NCBI GenBank assembly: GCA_002914845.1
Contig: JXTC01000384.1
Span: 170,492-234,491 of the forward strand
From: Trema orientale
Lineage: Eukaryota > Streptophyta > Magnoliopsida > Rosales > Cannabaceae
Reading direction: 5' to 3'
Length of the DNA: 64,000 nt
Part shown: positions 22,308 through 36,063 of the stretch, piece by piece
Numbering within the stretch: position 1 is the first letter of the stretch
How the letters are laid out: the number at the start of each line of letters is the position of its first letter
Made by a program: the position numbers and the translations under genes
Notes under the pieces: model-generated
The model's database searches: none
Told to the model about the DNA's origin: nothing
Seen by the model: the letters and a program-made list of their open reading frames with translations, nothing else

Positions 22308-23860
22308 TGATAATTGAACGTTTAGTCACTGGTTATAAATGCCAAAAATTAAATTTACAATTTATAATGTTCTCTTCCTATTAACTATTCTAGGGTCGAT
22401 CCACAAAGATTAGATGTTAAACTATTAGTAAGTACCAAAATGATCACAACTCGACTTTATAGACATAAAATCTAAACGAATATGAAAATAAACAAATAAA
22501 AACAAAGATAAAAAAATAAAGTATAAATAAAATATGGTTAATACTATGCACGAATGTACTAGAAATTTATTATACCTAATTACTCTTAAGTTCGTCAAAT
22601 AAAGTAATTATCGGTTTAATTCCACTCAACTCACTAATAGAAGGACCTAATCTAACCTCATTACCTCTCCCGGGCATTAAATGAGAAAATACACCTAGTT
22701 AACCTAAGTTGACATCTCTATCTAAACCAATTAATTAAGTGTTAATTAAGCTTAAGCTCTTGAATGGAAGTTAAGATATTGCTCACCTCCTGGTCTCATA
22801 ATAACAACCTAAAATTATCAAGGTGATTATCTAGAAGTTGATCTCCTCCCAGTCTCACAACTACCTAGACTATGTCTTTCAATTCCGGATTATGAATTTA
22901 ATCTCTCCCAAGCATCAAAATCACATCCTAAAATCAACTAATTCATTAGCCAAATAAAATAGAAGCATTGAAGAAAGAGAAACATAAATAAATTGGAAAT
23001 GGAAAGTAGACCAACAAGAAACAAAATAATCAAAATAAAATGTAAAAAGGATAAATCAAACCATAGCATAAAAATCATAACCAAACATAGTAAAATCCAT
23101 GGCTAATCTTAACAAGAAAATCATAAATCCAAGCATGTTTATATAATAAGTTCAGTACAAATTTTTAAGAGATTAAGGTGAGAGAAAGGAAAAGAAAAAC
23201 TCTTGTGGAGATGAGCTTTAAGTCTTCAAATCTTCAAGAATATCTCCCAAGAACTTTTCAAGAAATCTCCAACTCCAAGCTTTTCTCTCTAGGAATTTAG
23301 TGTATTTCTCTCTAATTCTCCACATTGAAATTTGTGCCTCCATCCCCTTTTCAAAGTATTCTTCTAAGTCAAATTCAAGCACACTTAAGGATGTATGAGT
23401 CTCCATTGTTGGATTATGAGAAATGAGCAATCCGGGCCGTCAAAACTCATTAAAAGAGCTCAAAAACGCGTCCAAGACATGTCAGGGGCACAACTGCACT
23501 CCTGAAGTGGCATAGGAGCGCCTCCGATTAGCAGGGGAGGTACAGGGGTGCCTCCTTTGTTGCCTAGAGTTATAGGGGCACCCTTGTTCACCCTGATGCA
23601 CTACATTGCTTCTTGAGGGCTTTGTTTCGCTGTTTTAGCTCCGTTTTGCCTCATTTTTATTGCAGCGCGTCTGTATTAGAATCAGTTTCAATCTAACTAT
23701 TTGAAAAACCATTTTCGGCACAAATTCACCTTGATTCTCATTTATTCATAAGAACTATAAAAACAAATAAAAACACATCAAACTAACAAAAATGCTTGAA
23801 AACGCATAACTATTTGAGCTTCAAACATACTTGATTTGATGGTAAATATTCTCCTCATCA
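22308..23860 (-). repeat. Intact 5' LTR of the gag-only element
   Basis: 1,553 bp, TGATGAGGAG...ATTATCA on the minus strand. It is the uninterrupted partner of the LTR at 16486-19635. The two LTRs have many substitutions and an indel of about 110 bp between them, so the insertion is not recent. Confidence 0.8.
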
Positions 23861-24639
23861 TGGGGACAGTGCGTGAAATAAGCAATGAGTAATAAGAAAA
23901 ACTATGGTTGCCTATTATCCGTTGAAAACGACAAAATAAGAAGAAAAAAGATTAAGATAAAAATGCTAAATTTTTTTATAATTGATAAAACTTAAACACA
24001 ATAATATACTAAATAATTTTCAAACTCTAAAATTCAAATATATAAATATAGATAATTCTCTAAAATCATTATTTAACCAAAGATATATGAATATAAGTAG
24101 TATAAAATTAAATAAATATATATGTATAATAATTTTTTATGAATATATATAGATCGGGATGGGTACGGTGTAGATTATGCTAATATTATTTTTGCACTCT
24201 ACTCTATATTAATGGTGCGGTTATTTCCCACTCCGGTCATTTTCCCTGCTTGAGCAGTTTTTCCTCTCTCTTTTCAGATCGGATAACCATAGATGCCCGT
24301 AATCACGAGTTATATTGCCATCCCTAGGGCCGGCTATTCAAATATGTTATCGAATAGGTGAGCGTCAGTGAGGATGGCTAGTGGATAATCACTTCTGAGT
24401 CTAGCAAACCATGTGTTTACCACGCACAGGTCTTAAGAAGAGAACACTGACATGATTAGAGTGGCGAATTATCTGACCAGGATGATAACTACCATCTAGT
24501 GATCGGGAATACCATAGCTAGGTCTATCTATCCAGGCTTATTAAGTCTGAGGAACTACTACCGCACTCCATAAACCACCCACAGAATGATGAGATCTAGC
24601 CATAACTCACAAAGAGGTTATTACAAATGAACACTTAGG

Positions 24640-26020
24640 ACGTGATGAATGACTATTTCACTCATAAATCAAGTGCCTTTGATATCAAATAATTATAAGT
24701 TCTCAAGCATTTGTGTTGTTTTAATGTCATTTTGTATTTATATTACAAAAAATAAGAGATTAAGGCTCAACGCTATATCGAGATGCCTCGGTGCTCTAAA
24801 GAGAATGAAAAACCAAGATTTTGGGCAGAAAGGCAAGCGCCGCGGCGATGCCCTTGGAGTGCCGCAGTGCCCATTAATCTGGAAAATTTCCAGAACTGAG
24901 AGCGTCGTGGTGCTCTCCCAGCAAATAGCCTAGCACTGCGGCACTGTCCGGTATCAGACTCCACATTTTTAGTGAGATTTTGAGGACTAATCTCTGCCCT
25001 TCATTGTATCCGATTGAATGATCGAAATTCCGTCCAGCCTAGGTTATTTTTGTGCCCTATAAATATACACTTAAGCCTCTATTTTAAGGTATGGAGAACT
25101 GAAGAGAAAACATAAACTTAAGAGTTCAAAAATCATAAAGAAGAGCTTGGAGCTGAAAATTTGGAGAGGAAACTTGAGAGAGTTGCTTGAAGAATTGAAG
25201 GCTTGAAGTTCTACCTCCATAAAAGAGTTTTTCTCATTCTCTTTCTTGCTCTAGTCTCATTTGAATTTGGTATTGTGCTTAATTATTGAACATGTTTGGA
25301 TATATAAAATTCTTGTTGAGATTAGTATTGGATTCTCCTTGTTGAATTAATTGTTATATGCTTAAGGAATGACGTATCTTATACTTTGATTCCATGTCTT
25401 GATTCCCAATATATTCCTTGATGTTGTTCTTGAATTTATTTGTACTATTCATTACATAATGCTTCTCAACTAATTGGCCATTATTTGAACAAATTGGTTT
25501 CTAAAATTCGGTACTCGAGAGATGGAATTTTAGATATGGCCATAGGATAGTATAACCTAAGACTTGTAGAGTTTGAGAGAACCTATAATTCCTTTGAAGC
25601 CATGATCAAAGAACTATTGAACATAATGAGTTTTTAATTTTTAAGTTCGGAATAGAGATATTGGAACCGTGATTTAGGAACGATTTCACTTGGCACTCGA
25701 AATAGGGAATAGAAATATCTTCAGGTTTTTTGCTATAAACTAAGAATAATTGATTAGAATACAATTGGTGATCAAAGGACATAGTTTATAGTTAGATGAA
25801 TTCAATCCTCTAGTATATTTATATATAGAATTTCTATATTTTATTTTTATATTTATATTTATATTGGTATTTATTTAAGTATAAATTCATTTAGCTTGGT
25901 TGCCTGGATAAAGTTAGGTCACGACAATTCTAATAATTAATAATAATTTAACACTCAATTCCTCATGGGATCGATAATTTTATACTTATCACTTTACTAC
26001 TTGTTTACGACATGTACTTG
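24640..26020 (+). repeat. Probable LTR remnant, gypsy-like
   Basis: Carries LTR-like signals in order: a GC-rich patch (24830-24960), a TATA-like CCTATAAATATAC at about 25056, a purine-rich leader (25085-25200), and near 25965 CCTCATGGGATCGATAA, reminiscent of the 3' part of gypsy LTRs, where a TGTGGGATCGA-like word is common. I could not find a second copy, a primer site or clean ends, so this remains tentative. Confidence 0.35.
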
Positions 26021-29000
26021 TGATTATTTTAGGTAAATGCAATTACCATAATAGTACGAGGTACTAGTCACAGAGAGACTGACACCTGGCCCAATTAACT
26101 ATCCTTTGTCCATACAAAAGGTAATGAGATTCTTTCCTATCTTTACAAGAGATATGTGGCTATCAACGCTAGTATATATTCTGGGACTATAAGGCCACTA
26201 TAAATATTACCTTATACCTATACAAAAAGTAACCGTCACAATTTCCTAAAACTCTAATTATTTTTTTTCCTTTTCTCCTCTCTCTTACACTCTCTCCCTA
26301 CTTCTCAAAAATATATAGTACTATTACTATTAATTTACTATTTATTCAGTACTTTATTTAGTACCCTACTAATATTTTTCCTAGAAGAGATTTAGCAGGT
26401 AGCACACCGGTATTATCACTGTCAATTAATGAAAGTTCATCTGTAGTCCTATTCAAGATTGTACGAACGACACATAAAATCTGATTTTTGACTTCTCTCA
26501 AATAGGACCACTTAAAGATGCGTGGTGTACATTGGTTCACGAACCAAAATCTATACAGGATTTTTTGAATATGTTGACCCTATATGATTTGTGGATGCTT
26601 GATCTATCAAACGAACCCCCTTGCAACCAAACACCTTTTTACGAATTCTCACTCTACTGAAAATAGGCTTATGTACATATATATACCAATAAATTTCATC
26701 CATTATTATCCAACGTGTATACTTGGTTTCCACCAATTAGGCCATGATCATCCACATGACCCAACATGATGATCTGGTCAATAATTCTCTAAACAGTATC
26801 TCAAGCTGGCCAAGGTTTTCAATACATAAATATATGGTTCATTTCTCGCCAGATATATATACTAGAAGTGAACACTATATGAGTTGTGACTTCCAAAACT
26901 TTTTATAAAAGAACAACAAAAAGAAGTACGTCCAAATCCTCAGCTACTTTATAATTACTATTGGAATGTCTTGATTTGACATAGGAGAGTAAAGTAATGT
27001 AATCCACATACATTTTTAAACAAAAAGAAAAGAAATATTTAAAAAAAAGCCAAACAATCTTCAACCACATGAACGGAAAGAAATGGATTTCTCAGATACT
27101 CCATTGAGCTAGGTAGCGCACGAGCAGGATATGTCACTTTAAGTAGTCAAATTAAACTTAGGGTTAATGAGGTCACGAGGTGCATAGCTAGATAAATAAA
27201 TTTGTACAAAATAGTATTCAAACCATATACAGGATAAAGAATTTGTGATGTTGACCCAAATAATGTAAGCTGCAGTATTATTGCCACTGTTTTTGAATCC
27301 GCATATTCATATAGCACGCTTTGAGCTAAACTTTATAACGTATGGAGGTTTTTTGTCCATACCATCAAGCGAAAGATGGCCACCTGTTTGAAATAGATTA
27401 GATGTTAATTTAGTCGTGCCTTATTTTAAATAATTAGACAAATAATTATATCTGGTACACTGGGAGATTTGTTAATATTATTCACCCTTGAAAAGTTATA
27501 CGTTACTCATCAACGTATAACAGCATGACATATATATTTTAATTTCCTTAACTATTTCCTGAACATTTGATCTTGACCTCGGACAGTGTCATGCATCCAT
27601 GCGTGCATAGGATTTTTAGGTTATATATCTTGATCTTTTTCATGCAGTATATGAATTATGATGCCAAAGTTTTAAAACTCATAAATATCTGCCGGAGTTA
27701 ACTCTATATACATATATATATTTATTTATTTATCTAAAGGAAAAAGAAAATATCATGAATTTCTATGGAGTAAAAATAATAATAATTATTATTATAATAG
27801 TCACATTACATAATTCAAATTTGGAATTGAATCTGTCAGCGTGGAGCTTCAGGGTCCAAAGGTTACTAACTTACTACACATTAGTGAATATGACAGGCCA
27901 ACAAGAGCTTAAAAAGAAACGAAACTTTTAGTACGTAGTTGTCGTCAACAAGGTTCGGACACTTTATTTCAGCCTAAACTCAACTCTAAGAAGGAACTTA
28001 ATTGTTCAACTTATGATATTAGAACTAAAATTGAGAAAAAAAAATTGCGTAGTTTCTTTGTTTTTATGTTTTATCACACATGATATGGTACTATGTTCCT
28101 CCACTTTTGTTTGCTAAATTTTTCTTTCCTCTTGAATAAATTTACTTTTTATGGAGTTTCCAGTTAGGGGGTTAAAAAAGAATAAAATAAAACAAAATAA
28201 TGTAGTTGTATATATCTTCTGCTTACTCCAATCGATAAACTAGCTAGGTAACGTAGAAAGAGAAACACTAACAATTTATCATGATGGGAGCACTGTTCAA
28301 TTTAGTAATTGCTAATCCACACGACTCCCACTTTTTGTGTATCTGGCCTAGAATCATATCCAATTGGCGACAATTCTCGACATATTTATTCACATCAGAT
28401 CATAAGACCCAAGTACTAGTAACTGTTCCAAAATTCCACTCTTCAACTAGCTACTAGAATAGTTACATTTTGTCTTTATTAAATGAAATAAGAAACGGTT
28501 TATATGTATTTTAACATGCATTAATAAACCCTGTAAACGAGGCTGGATATATTGTACATGCTTCACAAGAAAAATTCATAGCTCAACAGACAATTTCAGT
28601 TATAAATATTGATTAATGCGTTATTTGCAAATAAAATGATTGGCGTGGATTCATTATCAAAAAAGAATCATTATGAGAGGAAGAGGAAATAATATGGGTT
28701 GTTGTATATCATTGTTATGCTATTGAGGTATACGTAAGAGAGCACCACTCTAATAATTGAAACCACCCTAATTATTTTCATAACCAGAAACCTAGTACCC
28801 CACACTCTAAAAGCCTCGTTATTATGGTATATATATATATATATACACATATAAATTAGATCGTATAAAATAAGTTAAAAACGAATTTATTGCACTCAAA
28901 TCCAAAGTGGCAAAATTTTCCATGTTATATATGTATATATCATTAATCTTGCGCTATAGACAAAATTAACCGTATATATTATTGCGCCACAACCTCTCTT

Positions 29001-29750
29001 TATCTCTCTCTTTTAATTAATATGAGTAACATTTTAGAAAATTCGATTCTTAAACTAATGCATTAAGTGATTAACTTGAAGAAAACTCAGAAGAAGTACG
29101 GGCTAGTTGTTGAAGATCTTCTAGTTATACCTTTATAACCCGCAATATTGCTTTTCACATAAATTTAATAATATTTACCAATTCAATAACAACAACCCGT
29201 TTATTACATTATTAGTTAATCTTAAAAAATTGGTACAATAGATAAAGAATTCATGGAAATATTTTTTTTTTGTACATGTATATATATGTTCTTTTATCAC
29301 ATATCTCTTTCTCTTGTTTAAAATGATATTACTATATTTTCTCCCTATTGTTTCGAGTATTTGAGATCTCTTTCATTGTTCAATTTCGATCTAATGGCTA
29401 GTATTTAATGAATTATTTGCCAAAAAAAAAAATCACCATAATTAATTGTGTCATTTTACATAATCTATAACCTATATAAAATGCATTTTACCTATCTATA
29501 GTGTTAGTTTACAAAAATATATTTGAGTCTTTATATATATAACAATTATAGAAAAACAAATGTATCTAGAAAAACATGCAAAATTCCAGCAGCGTAACCC
29601 ATTTTTTAAATATTTTTTCTTAAATATTTTTTCTCTTATCGATTAAGCTCTCACCGCAGCTGCCTTTTTCTCATTTGATGTAATTATTACTTTTTTGTTT
29701 TTGTTTTTGTTTTTCTTCTTTTTTGTACTAATCAGAATGTAACTAAAAAA
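26021..29750. other. AT-rich intergenic DNA without recognised genes
   Basis: Short broken frames only. Some short AT-dinucleotide runs occur (for example about 28830-28845). No conserved motif or paired repeat was found. Confidence 0.5.
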
Positions 29751-29754
29751 GCAA

Positions 29755-30055
29755 AAATTAGGGGCTTATAGAAATATGACTAAATTTTGGGTTCAATTTA
29801 AGTAAATATCCATTTGTCAAATGTTATAGCAAAATGTCCGGCATATATGTTTATATACCAAGTGTAAAATTTTGTATACCAAGTATAAAAAATTATATAC
29901 TTAGTACATTTCAGTACAGTAACTGAAATTAGTAGATAAATATATCTACCAAGTGTAAAAATATATATACTTGGACATTTAGCTATAAAATTTAAAAATT
30001 AGACATCTACTTAATCAAATTTAAAATATTGGTCATCCACCTAAATTTCTCCAAA
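29755..30055. repeat. MITE family B, intact copy
   Basis: Arms of about 85 bp: the left ATATCCATTTGTCAAATG ... TATAGCAAAATGTCC matches the reverse complement of the right arm (GATGTCTAATTTTTAAATTT ... TATAGCTAAATGTCC). The centre is rich in TATACCAAGTGTAAAA. Probably MULE-type, judging by arm length. Confidence 0.6.
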
Positions 30056-30185
30056 AATTATATGAATGTTTTTGGGCCTAGTCCAAAAACTATATATTAG
30101 TACATATACTATTATTTATTTACTTTAATACCGCTATATTCTTCTACTAAGAATTTTAACTTTTTTTTTTAACTTTATATTTAAC

Positions 30186-30434
30186 AAAATGTTATCAAAA
30201 TGACAACAAAAGTTCATTCACAACTATTAATACTAGTGTATGTGTGTATATATATATATATATTTACTAAAATGTTATCAAAATAACAACAAAAGTTCAT
30301 TCACAACTATTAATACTAGTGTATACACACACACTAGTATTAATAGTTGTGAATGAACTTATATATATATACACACTAGTATTAATAGTTGTGAATGAAC
30401 TTTTGTTGTTATTTTGATAACATTTTGGTAAATA
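30186..30434. repeat. Four-armed palindrome (two direct and two inverted copies)
   Basis: The module AAAGTTCATTCACAACTATT ... AATACTAGTGTA occurs at about 30208-30240 and 30293-30324 on the plus strand, then inverted at about 30328-30360 and 30377-30410. The outer copies extend into ATGTTATCAAAAT...AACA, and its inverse closes the structure near 30433. The arms are nearly identical to each other, separated by TG/TA runs. Confidence 0.85.
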
Positions 30435-30639
30435 TAAATATATGAATGAATGTAGCTGTTAAATCATTATCTAGAGCTCAATAATTTGAAAAGTAATGCT
30501 AAGAATTTTTTTTTTAATCTTTTACACTAAAAACTTATACCAAATAATAATATATGATTTTCAACCACATTTTGTCTCAAAATGAGATAGTATTAAAATA
30601 AGAGGTGTTGTTATTAGTACACATTTTTAGTACAAAAAA

Positions 30640-32900
30640 TGTCACAATCCGAACTCTGAGTCAATGACAAAATGAAAATTTTATTTAATTTGGAAATTCC
30701 TGATTTAGTTGTGTAAATTTGTCCAAAGATTTAAATTTGTAGAAGTATTTCATGTTAACAAGTCTTGAAATTCCAACCAAAGAACCAATCCCACAGTTAT
30801 GTATTCACTACTAAACATGGATAAAAAAATAATTAGAAAATGTTAATCGAATCTAAGTCCATGCCTCATCATCATCATCAGATTCATCACATGAGTACAT
30901 ACTAGGTACTAATATGGCATATAAGCTTATGGACATAATCATAAAATAGTATAATGGTTTAATTCTAAACAAATTTTATCTAGTCCAAAGCATAACATAA
31001 ACCAAACTAAGTCTTAATCCCAAACTTCAAGCATTATCAAAAAAAAGGACTTCTAAATAAAACAACATCCTAATCAGTTTGCTGGTCACAAATATCACAT
31101 TAGACACTATCTAAGGAGGAAAAATAGGAGAGGTGAGCATAAATTGCCAAGCAGGAAGATGTTTGAATGAGTATATTTAAATAGAAATTGTGGAATGAGT
31201 TATAATTAGAATGAGAGATATTTGAAGTGAAATAAAGTAGAATTGGTTGTAATTAGAATTGGAGACATTAGAATAGACCATTTTAAAATACTTTTTAGGT
31301 TCTATTCTCATTCCAAGATACAAAAAATCAATTCCAGTGGTTGATATAACTGATGGACTATTTGAATAAAAAAACTGAATTGTTGAAAAAAAAAATACTC
31401 TTTCCAAAAGACCATTTGAATGAAAAAAGCAGAATTGTTGAAATAAACACTTATTCTAATGAGTTTTCTGTTTGAATGGAATAGAATTGGTGAAACAAAC
31501 GGGATCGTTTATATTTTGAAAACTTTTTCAGTGATAAAAATACCTATATGGTTAGTTTAATCTAAAAACAAGTTCTCAAACTATATACATCCTCTCATCA
31601 TGAACCCAGAATGCTAGTACTTTATGTGCCAAATACCTGACCTAACACCTAACTAAGATACCTAGAAGAGCAACCTAATACCTATAGCTACCATAAGATG
31701 GTTATTAGAAAGTCCTTGTGTAGATTTACGAACTCTGCATGACAGTATAGAGGACAACGGCTTCTATAGACCCATGATGCTAACATAGTACTTATGTTTG
31801 ATAATATGAATGTGCAATATAAATTAGTATCCAAAATAATTATGCAAATAATACTCTAGTTTTTCATAAAATTTTCATTTTAGATTTTTAAAAAATCGGA
31901 TAACATAATGATTCTATTTTTGATAAACTAAAATTTCTCTTACAAATAATAAATCCCGAAGCAATTCAATATATTCAGTATCATCAAAAATTCTCAATAC
32001 AATTCAATTTCACATATTTCACAATATGAAATATAATCAAATTTTATTCAAAAAGACTTCGAAAAGTGGTAATTAAATTCCTAACTCACTGGGATAACAA
32101 AACCTAGCTATTTAGTGCTCGTGGTTATCTCTCTGTGGTCAGTTCGAGGGTTAGCGAGCATTTGGGAGCCTTAGTTTGCTCTTGTTGGCGGTGAATTTTC
32201 CATCGGGGCATCAAACAACAAAACTAAGGTTTCAACCGTGTCTAAAACGTCAAAAATAACTACTGAGGGTTATAACTTGTCCAATTTGAGTTTGGGATGA
32301 AACCATAGCATACAAAATGAGACAATTCATGAGCCTGTCAACCTCGGGTTTTATGCCGAGATTTTTGAAGTTGGTGATGAGACCAATCAAACAAAATCAA
32401 TGGTAAGGATCTAAATGGTCGGAAGGTGACACTAGGATGCTTAAAAGCTCACAGCGGCATCCAAGCTCTTCTCCTCCTCCTAATTCTTCCATCTTACTTC
32501 GCAGCAGTGTCGAGCAATTTTTGGTAGAGCTAAGCCATGTGTGGGGTTTTTAGGGATGGCTGTTCATCTGGTGGCGGTGGCAGAGCTTGAAAGTGGCTGA
32601 CAGTCTGAGTTCGAGTAGAGGGGGAAGAGAGATAGGGAGAAGAGGGAAGTTTGGAGGTTTGGGGCTATTGTGACGTGTGTAGCCTACTTTTGGATTATAC
32701 TTTCTGAAAATCACAATTTGGCCCACAAATCACACTTTCTCTTCACGTAAGTCCCAAATATATAATTTCAATTTGACCCTGAAGTTCAATAAACATTCAC
32801 ACTTTAGTTCAAACTTGTAAATAACTAAATTTCAACATTTTTAATTTGAATTTAGGAAAAATTTCACTTATATCCTTGTTGAAAATAGGGTTTTTTTTTT
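30640..32900. other. Intergenic DNA; LTR-like start at 30644 and GC-richer block at 32100-32680
   Basis: TGTCACAATCCGAACTCTGAG at about 30644 resembles the start of some gypsy LTRs. The block 32100-32680, with purine-rich GGGAAGAGAGATAGGGAGAA, could be an LTR leader. No matching partner or defined end was found, so I do not call an element. A MITE lies inside at 31142-31510. Confidence 0.25.
31142..31510 (-). repeat. Tourist-like MITE, copy related to 53635-53996
   Basis: In reverse complement this region follows the element at 53635 through CCCGTTTGTTTCACCAATTC, TTCAACAATTC, the TTCCATTCAAAT-like words and TGAGAATAGAACCTAAA. Its terminus distal to the CCCGTTTG end is eroded and no target duplication could be set. 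Confidence 0.6.
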
Positions 32901-33371
32901 TTTTCAAAGAAATTGAGTGTCCTAGCATTACGTATTGGTTAGAACTATTGAAATTCTAATATCACTCAGAGTAATTGAATAAGAGAAGAAAGACAAACGA
33001 TTAACAGTTGGGAGAGGCCTAAGTTAAAAAAATCCTTGTAAAAAGACAAAGCTACAAATATTATCTAACATTGTAACTTTTATGTGACATCCTTTCATAT
33101 TTTGCCAAAACCAAACTGGTTATTTCATATTTTCTTTTATATCGTCATTTTCTCTCTAATCTATATCACTTTTGTCCAAAACCTTTACATATTTAGGACT
33201 AATTTATATGGATAGAGAATATCACATATTGAAAGCAAGTAATTATAATCAAATAAAAAAAACATTGAAAAATACTCATTAAACTAAATAAATATACTGT
33301 GCAAATTTGATTAAAAATATATTCGACCCAGTGTTGTTGATACAATTCACTACATCAATCAGTTAGAGAAA

Positions 33372-33757
33372 ACTATATGCTGCAAAAAAAATACTTTGAA
33401 GTTTGAGTGTTTTGCAAATTTATACCTTAAAGTTTGGACTCTACAAAATAATACCCTGAGATTAATAATTTCTGAAAGTTTGTACCACAATGTCTTATAC
33501 TGACTCTTTGACCAATTTTAGTAATGAAAAAAATAATAATATCCTACATTAAAACTGGATTAATTCTTATTATTCTCCTTAATTTTGATCAGGATATTAT
33601 TGTCTTTTATCAGTTAAAGTTATTCAAAAAGTCAATTTAGGACATTAATTTTCAGAAATTCTTATTCTCAGGTATTATTTTACAGAATTCAAAATTTATG
33701 ATTTAAATTGTAGAATACCATAACCTTAGAATATTTTTTTGCAATTTACCCTATATA
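33372..33757. repeat. MULE-type MITE family C, copy 1
   Basis: Long inverted arms: left AAATAATACCCTGAGATTAA and TTTGGACTCTACAAAATAAT pair with the reverse complement of the right arm (GAATTCTGTAAAATAATACC, TGCAAAAAAATATTCTAAGG). The right end, inverted, begins GGGTAAATTGCAAAAAAAT. The same family occurs at 61568-61920. Confidence 0.7.
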
Positions 33758-35541
33758 TATACACAAAAGTTACTAACATGCGGCCCCAAATTAACAAAGA
33801 TATGTCCTAGAACTGTGTTACGTGGGAATTAGAGGGATATCCTTAACGAAATATTCAAAATTTTCTCCTATTCATTAAAACATTTTATGGGTCCGCCAAC
33901 AGACAAAATTCAATATTTTCAATTTAAAGTAACCATATACAAGATTAAATAATTTCAGTGGCGTACCATATGCATTTTTTTTCAATAGCTATATAGTGGC
34001 TTATATACCATATTTTGAATCATATAATAACCATTATCTCCAATCCTTTTTCTTTAGGAACGTTTGCCAATATCCACCACCCAATGTATGATAGAGTACG
34101 TGCCCGAACCCACAGTGACTATACCATGATTCTATCATTATATATTCAAGAAATGCATTTCTCAACCATTATAATTCTAATTTGCTTGCTAATTACGTGT
34201 CCCACTCAGGGAAAAATTAGTTGTATTCTTTTATTTTTCTCATGACGAGTATGGTATTGTTTGTAATCGATAACTATTTGGGTTGGCCTCCAATTATTTG
34301 ATCCAATATTGTTCTATTATATTTAACACCTCTCTTCTCGCAGAATTCATCAGCTGTACGTAATAGTTGACGACGTATGTGTTCCGAATATCTTGTTTTA
34401 AAGTGATGAGATAAATTTTTTTTCGGGAGAGCACTTCATGTCTCGTCAATTTTACCTGACATGAAATTTCAAGCTATCAACAATAAAAATTTCATTTAAA
34501 ATTTAAATTTCTTTTTATTTTTTCTAAAACTTTTGAACGCCCTCTCATTAAAAAAATGTGACTTACCGTGTTTGTTAAAAACTGACGTACAACCTCGATT
34601 TAGGGTATCAGTGAGATACACTCGTTAATTTCGTAACCGACAAGTATATTCTTTATATTACTTGTAAGATAATGTAAATTTGTGTATTTGTAGTGGTGTT
34701 GACATGGGTAATTAGGAACAATTCTGGGGATCAGAGCATATATAGTGTTTAGAATCAAATATTAACATAAATGTGAAGCTCACGTGTAAATTTAAGAAGT
34801 GTGAGACACTCTTCTATTACCATATATTACTATATATATAATGCTCAAAATTACATCATGCTCTTTTAACATTTTTTGATTAATTTGAAATTTGAGATCC
34901 ATAACTAAATAGAGTTCAGTAGAATAAGTTAATGTGTATAGTTATTGCTTGCATTACACGTGGCATAAACATTACAATTTGTCTATTTTAGTGAATAAAA
35001 GTGTGATATAGAGCGAAAAAAAATTGAACGTTTATGTTAACTTTTAGTCTGCAAAATAGATGAACGCTAACGTATGTACTAAGCACAATACCAAAATAAA
35101 AAATTATATAAAAAAAAAAGGGGGTTAAGAGACTATTGACAATACAAATTGGAGTGTAGTGTCTAAAATTAGCACGATAAAATGGAGTAACGAGGTCCAT
35201 CATTTTCACCGTAAAAACTAAATTTGTACTTCTAACCGGAAGAGTATATGTAACCAACAACCTATGACTTAAACATAAGTAAAAACATAAATGAAGTACA
35301 TATACTACAGAGTAGTACTGGTCCATGCCCACTACTGAAAAAGCCCTGTTGAGGCGTTATAACATCATGTATGAAAACAGAAAATAGTGACCAACAGGGG
35401 ATAAGCAATAAATGATAATTATAACTGAGGTAAGTAAATTCAACAAAAAAAAACAAAATAAAAAAACAGAGAAAATCTAGGCATGCATAAGAAACTGTGC
35501 AATTTTAGCAGTTTCATCTCGCCGCATCAAAAACACATAAC

Positions 35542-35584
<43 letters not shown>

Positions 35585-36060
35585 GAACAGAAAAGCCAGC
35601 TAACTATGCCAAGCCCTGTATCTGAATAAGGCCTTACACGTGCCATTTCTCACTATGACCAAACACATGTGATACACTCCCACGTACCCGAATAGCTCTC
35701 CCCAATTTCCACACCAAAACCCTGATCATCATCATCACCATCACCGTGATCTGTTAATTTCTGATCATGATCAATCAATGGTTTCTGGGTTTTTGTTATT
35801 AAATGATAGTATTCATTAACGTAAGGCAGAGAGCTCAAAAAGCAAAAGCAAGGACTATAAAAATGAAAAAAAAAAAAAAAAAAAAACTGATTTAATTATA
35901 CTAGCTCTTGTCTTGTTTGGATTAGAGGAAATTGTTCCATTTCATTCTCAAATGAATTTACAGCTCCCGAGAAAATTACCAAAAAAAAAAAACCACACCA
36001 AATTACAAAATCCTATTTTTCTTGCCGATAATCCTAGAAAATTCCATACATATCGAAATC
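33758..36060. other. Intergenic DNA downstream of the GDU gene; (AAT)n microsatellite
   Basis: No gene recognised. A clean (AAT)n run lies at about 35540-35584 and a poly-A run at about 35866-35886. Confidence 0.5.
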
Positions 36061-36063
36061 AAA

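Larger units (their letters stand above)
16486..23860 (-). mobile_element. Non-autonomous Ty3/gypsy LTR retrotransposon (Athila/Tat-like, gag only)
   Basis: Two direct repeats, 22308-23860 (5' LTR on the minus strand) and 16486-19635 (3' LTR, containing a later insertion), flank a short interior of about 2.7 kb. Both LTRs begin TGATGA and end ATTATCA in the minus orientation. A primer-binding site TGGCGTCGTTGCCAGGGA abuts the 5' LTR. A polypurine-like stretch (AGTTTAGGG, preceded by AAGGACAAGTAAATG) abuts the 3' LTR; such sequences are typical of Athila/Tat elements. The interior has only a gag-like remnant and no protease, reverse transcriptase or integrase. The flanking 5-mers (TGAGA left, TGGGG right) do not match cleanly, so the target duplication is eroded. 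The layout resembles the TR-GAG class of gag-only elements. Confidence 0.8.

Noticed and set aside
24301..24640. Possible rRNA or tRNA-like sequence in a GC-richer stretch.
   Set aside because: No cloverleaf, no A or B box pair and no match to rRNA that I can recognise.
35540..35584. CRISPR-like regular repeats.
   Set aside because: This is an (AAT)n microsatellite in plant DNA; none of the regular arrays in the window has repeat-spacer structure.
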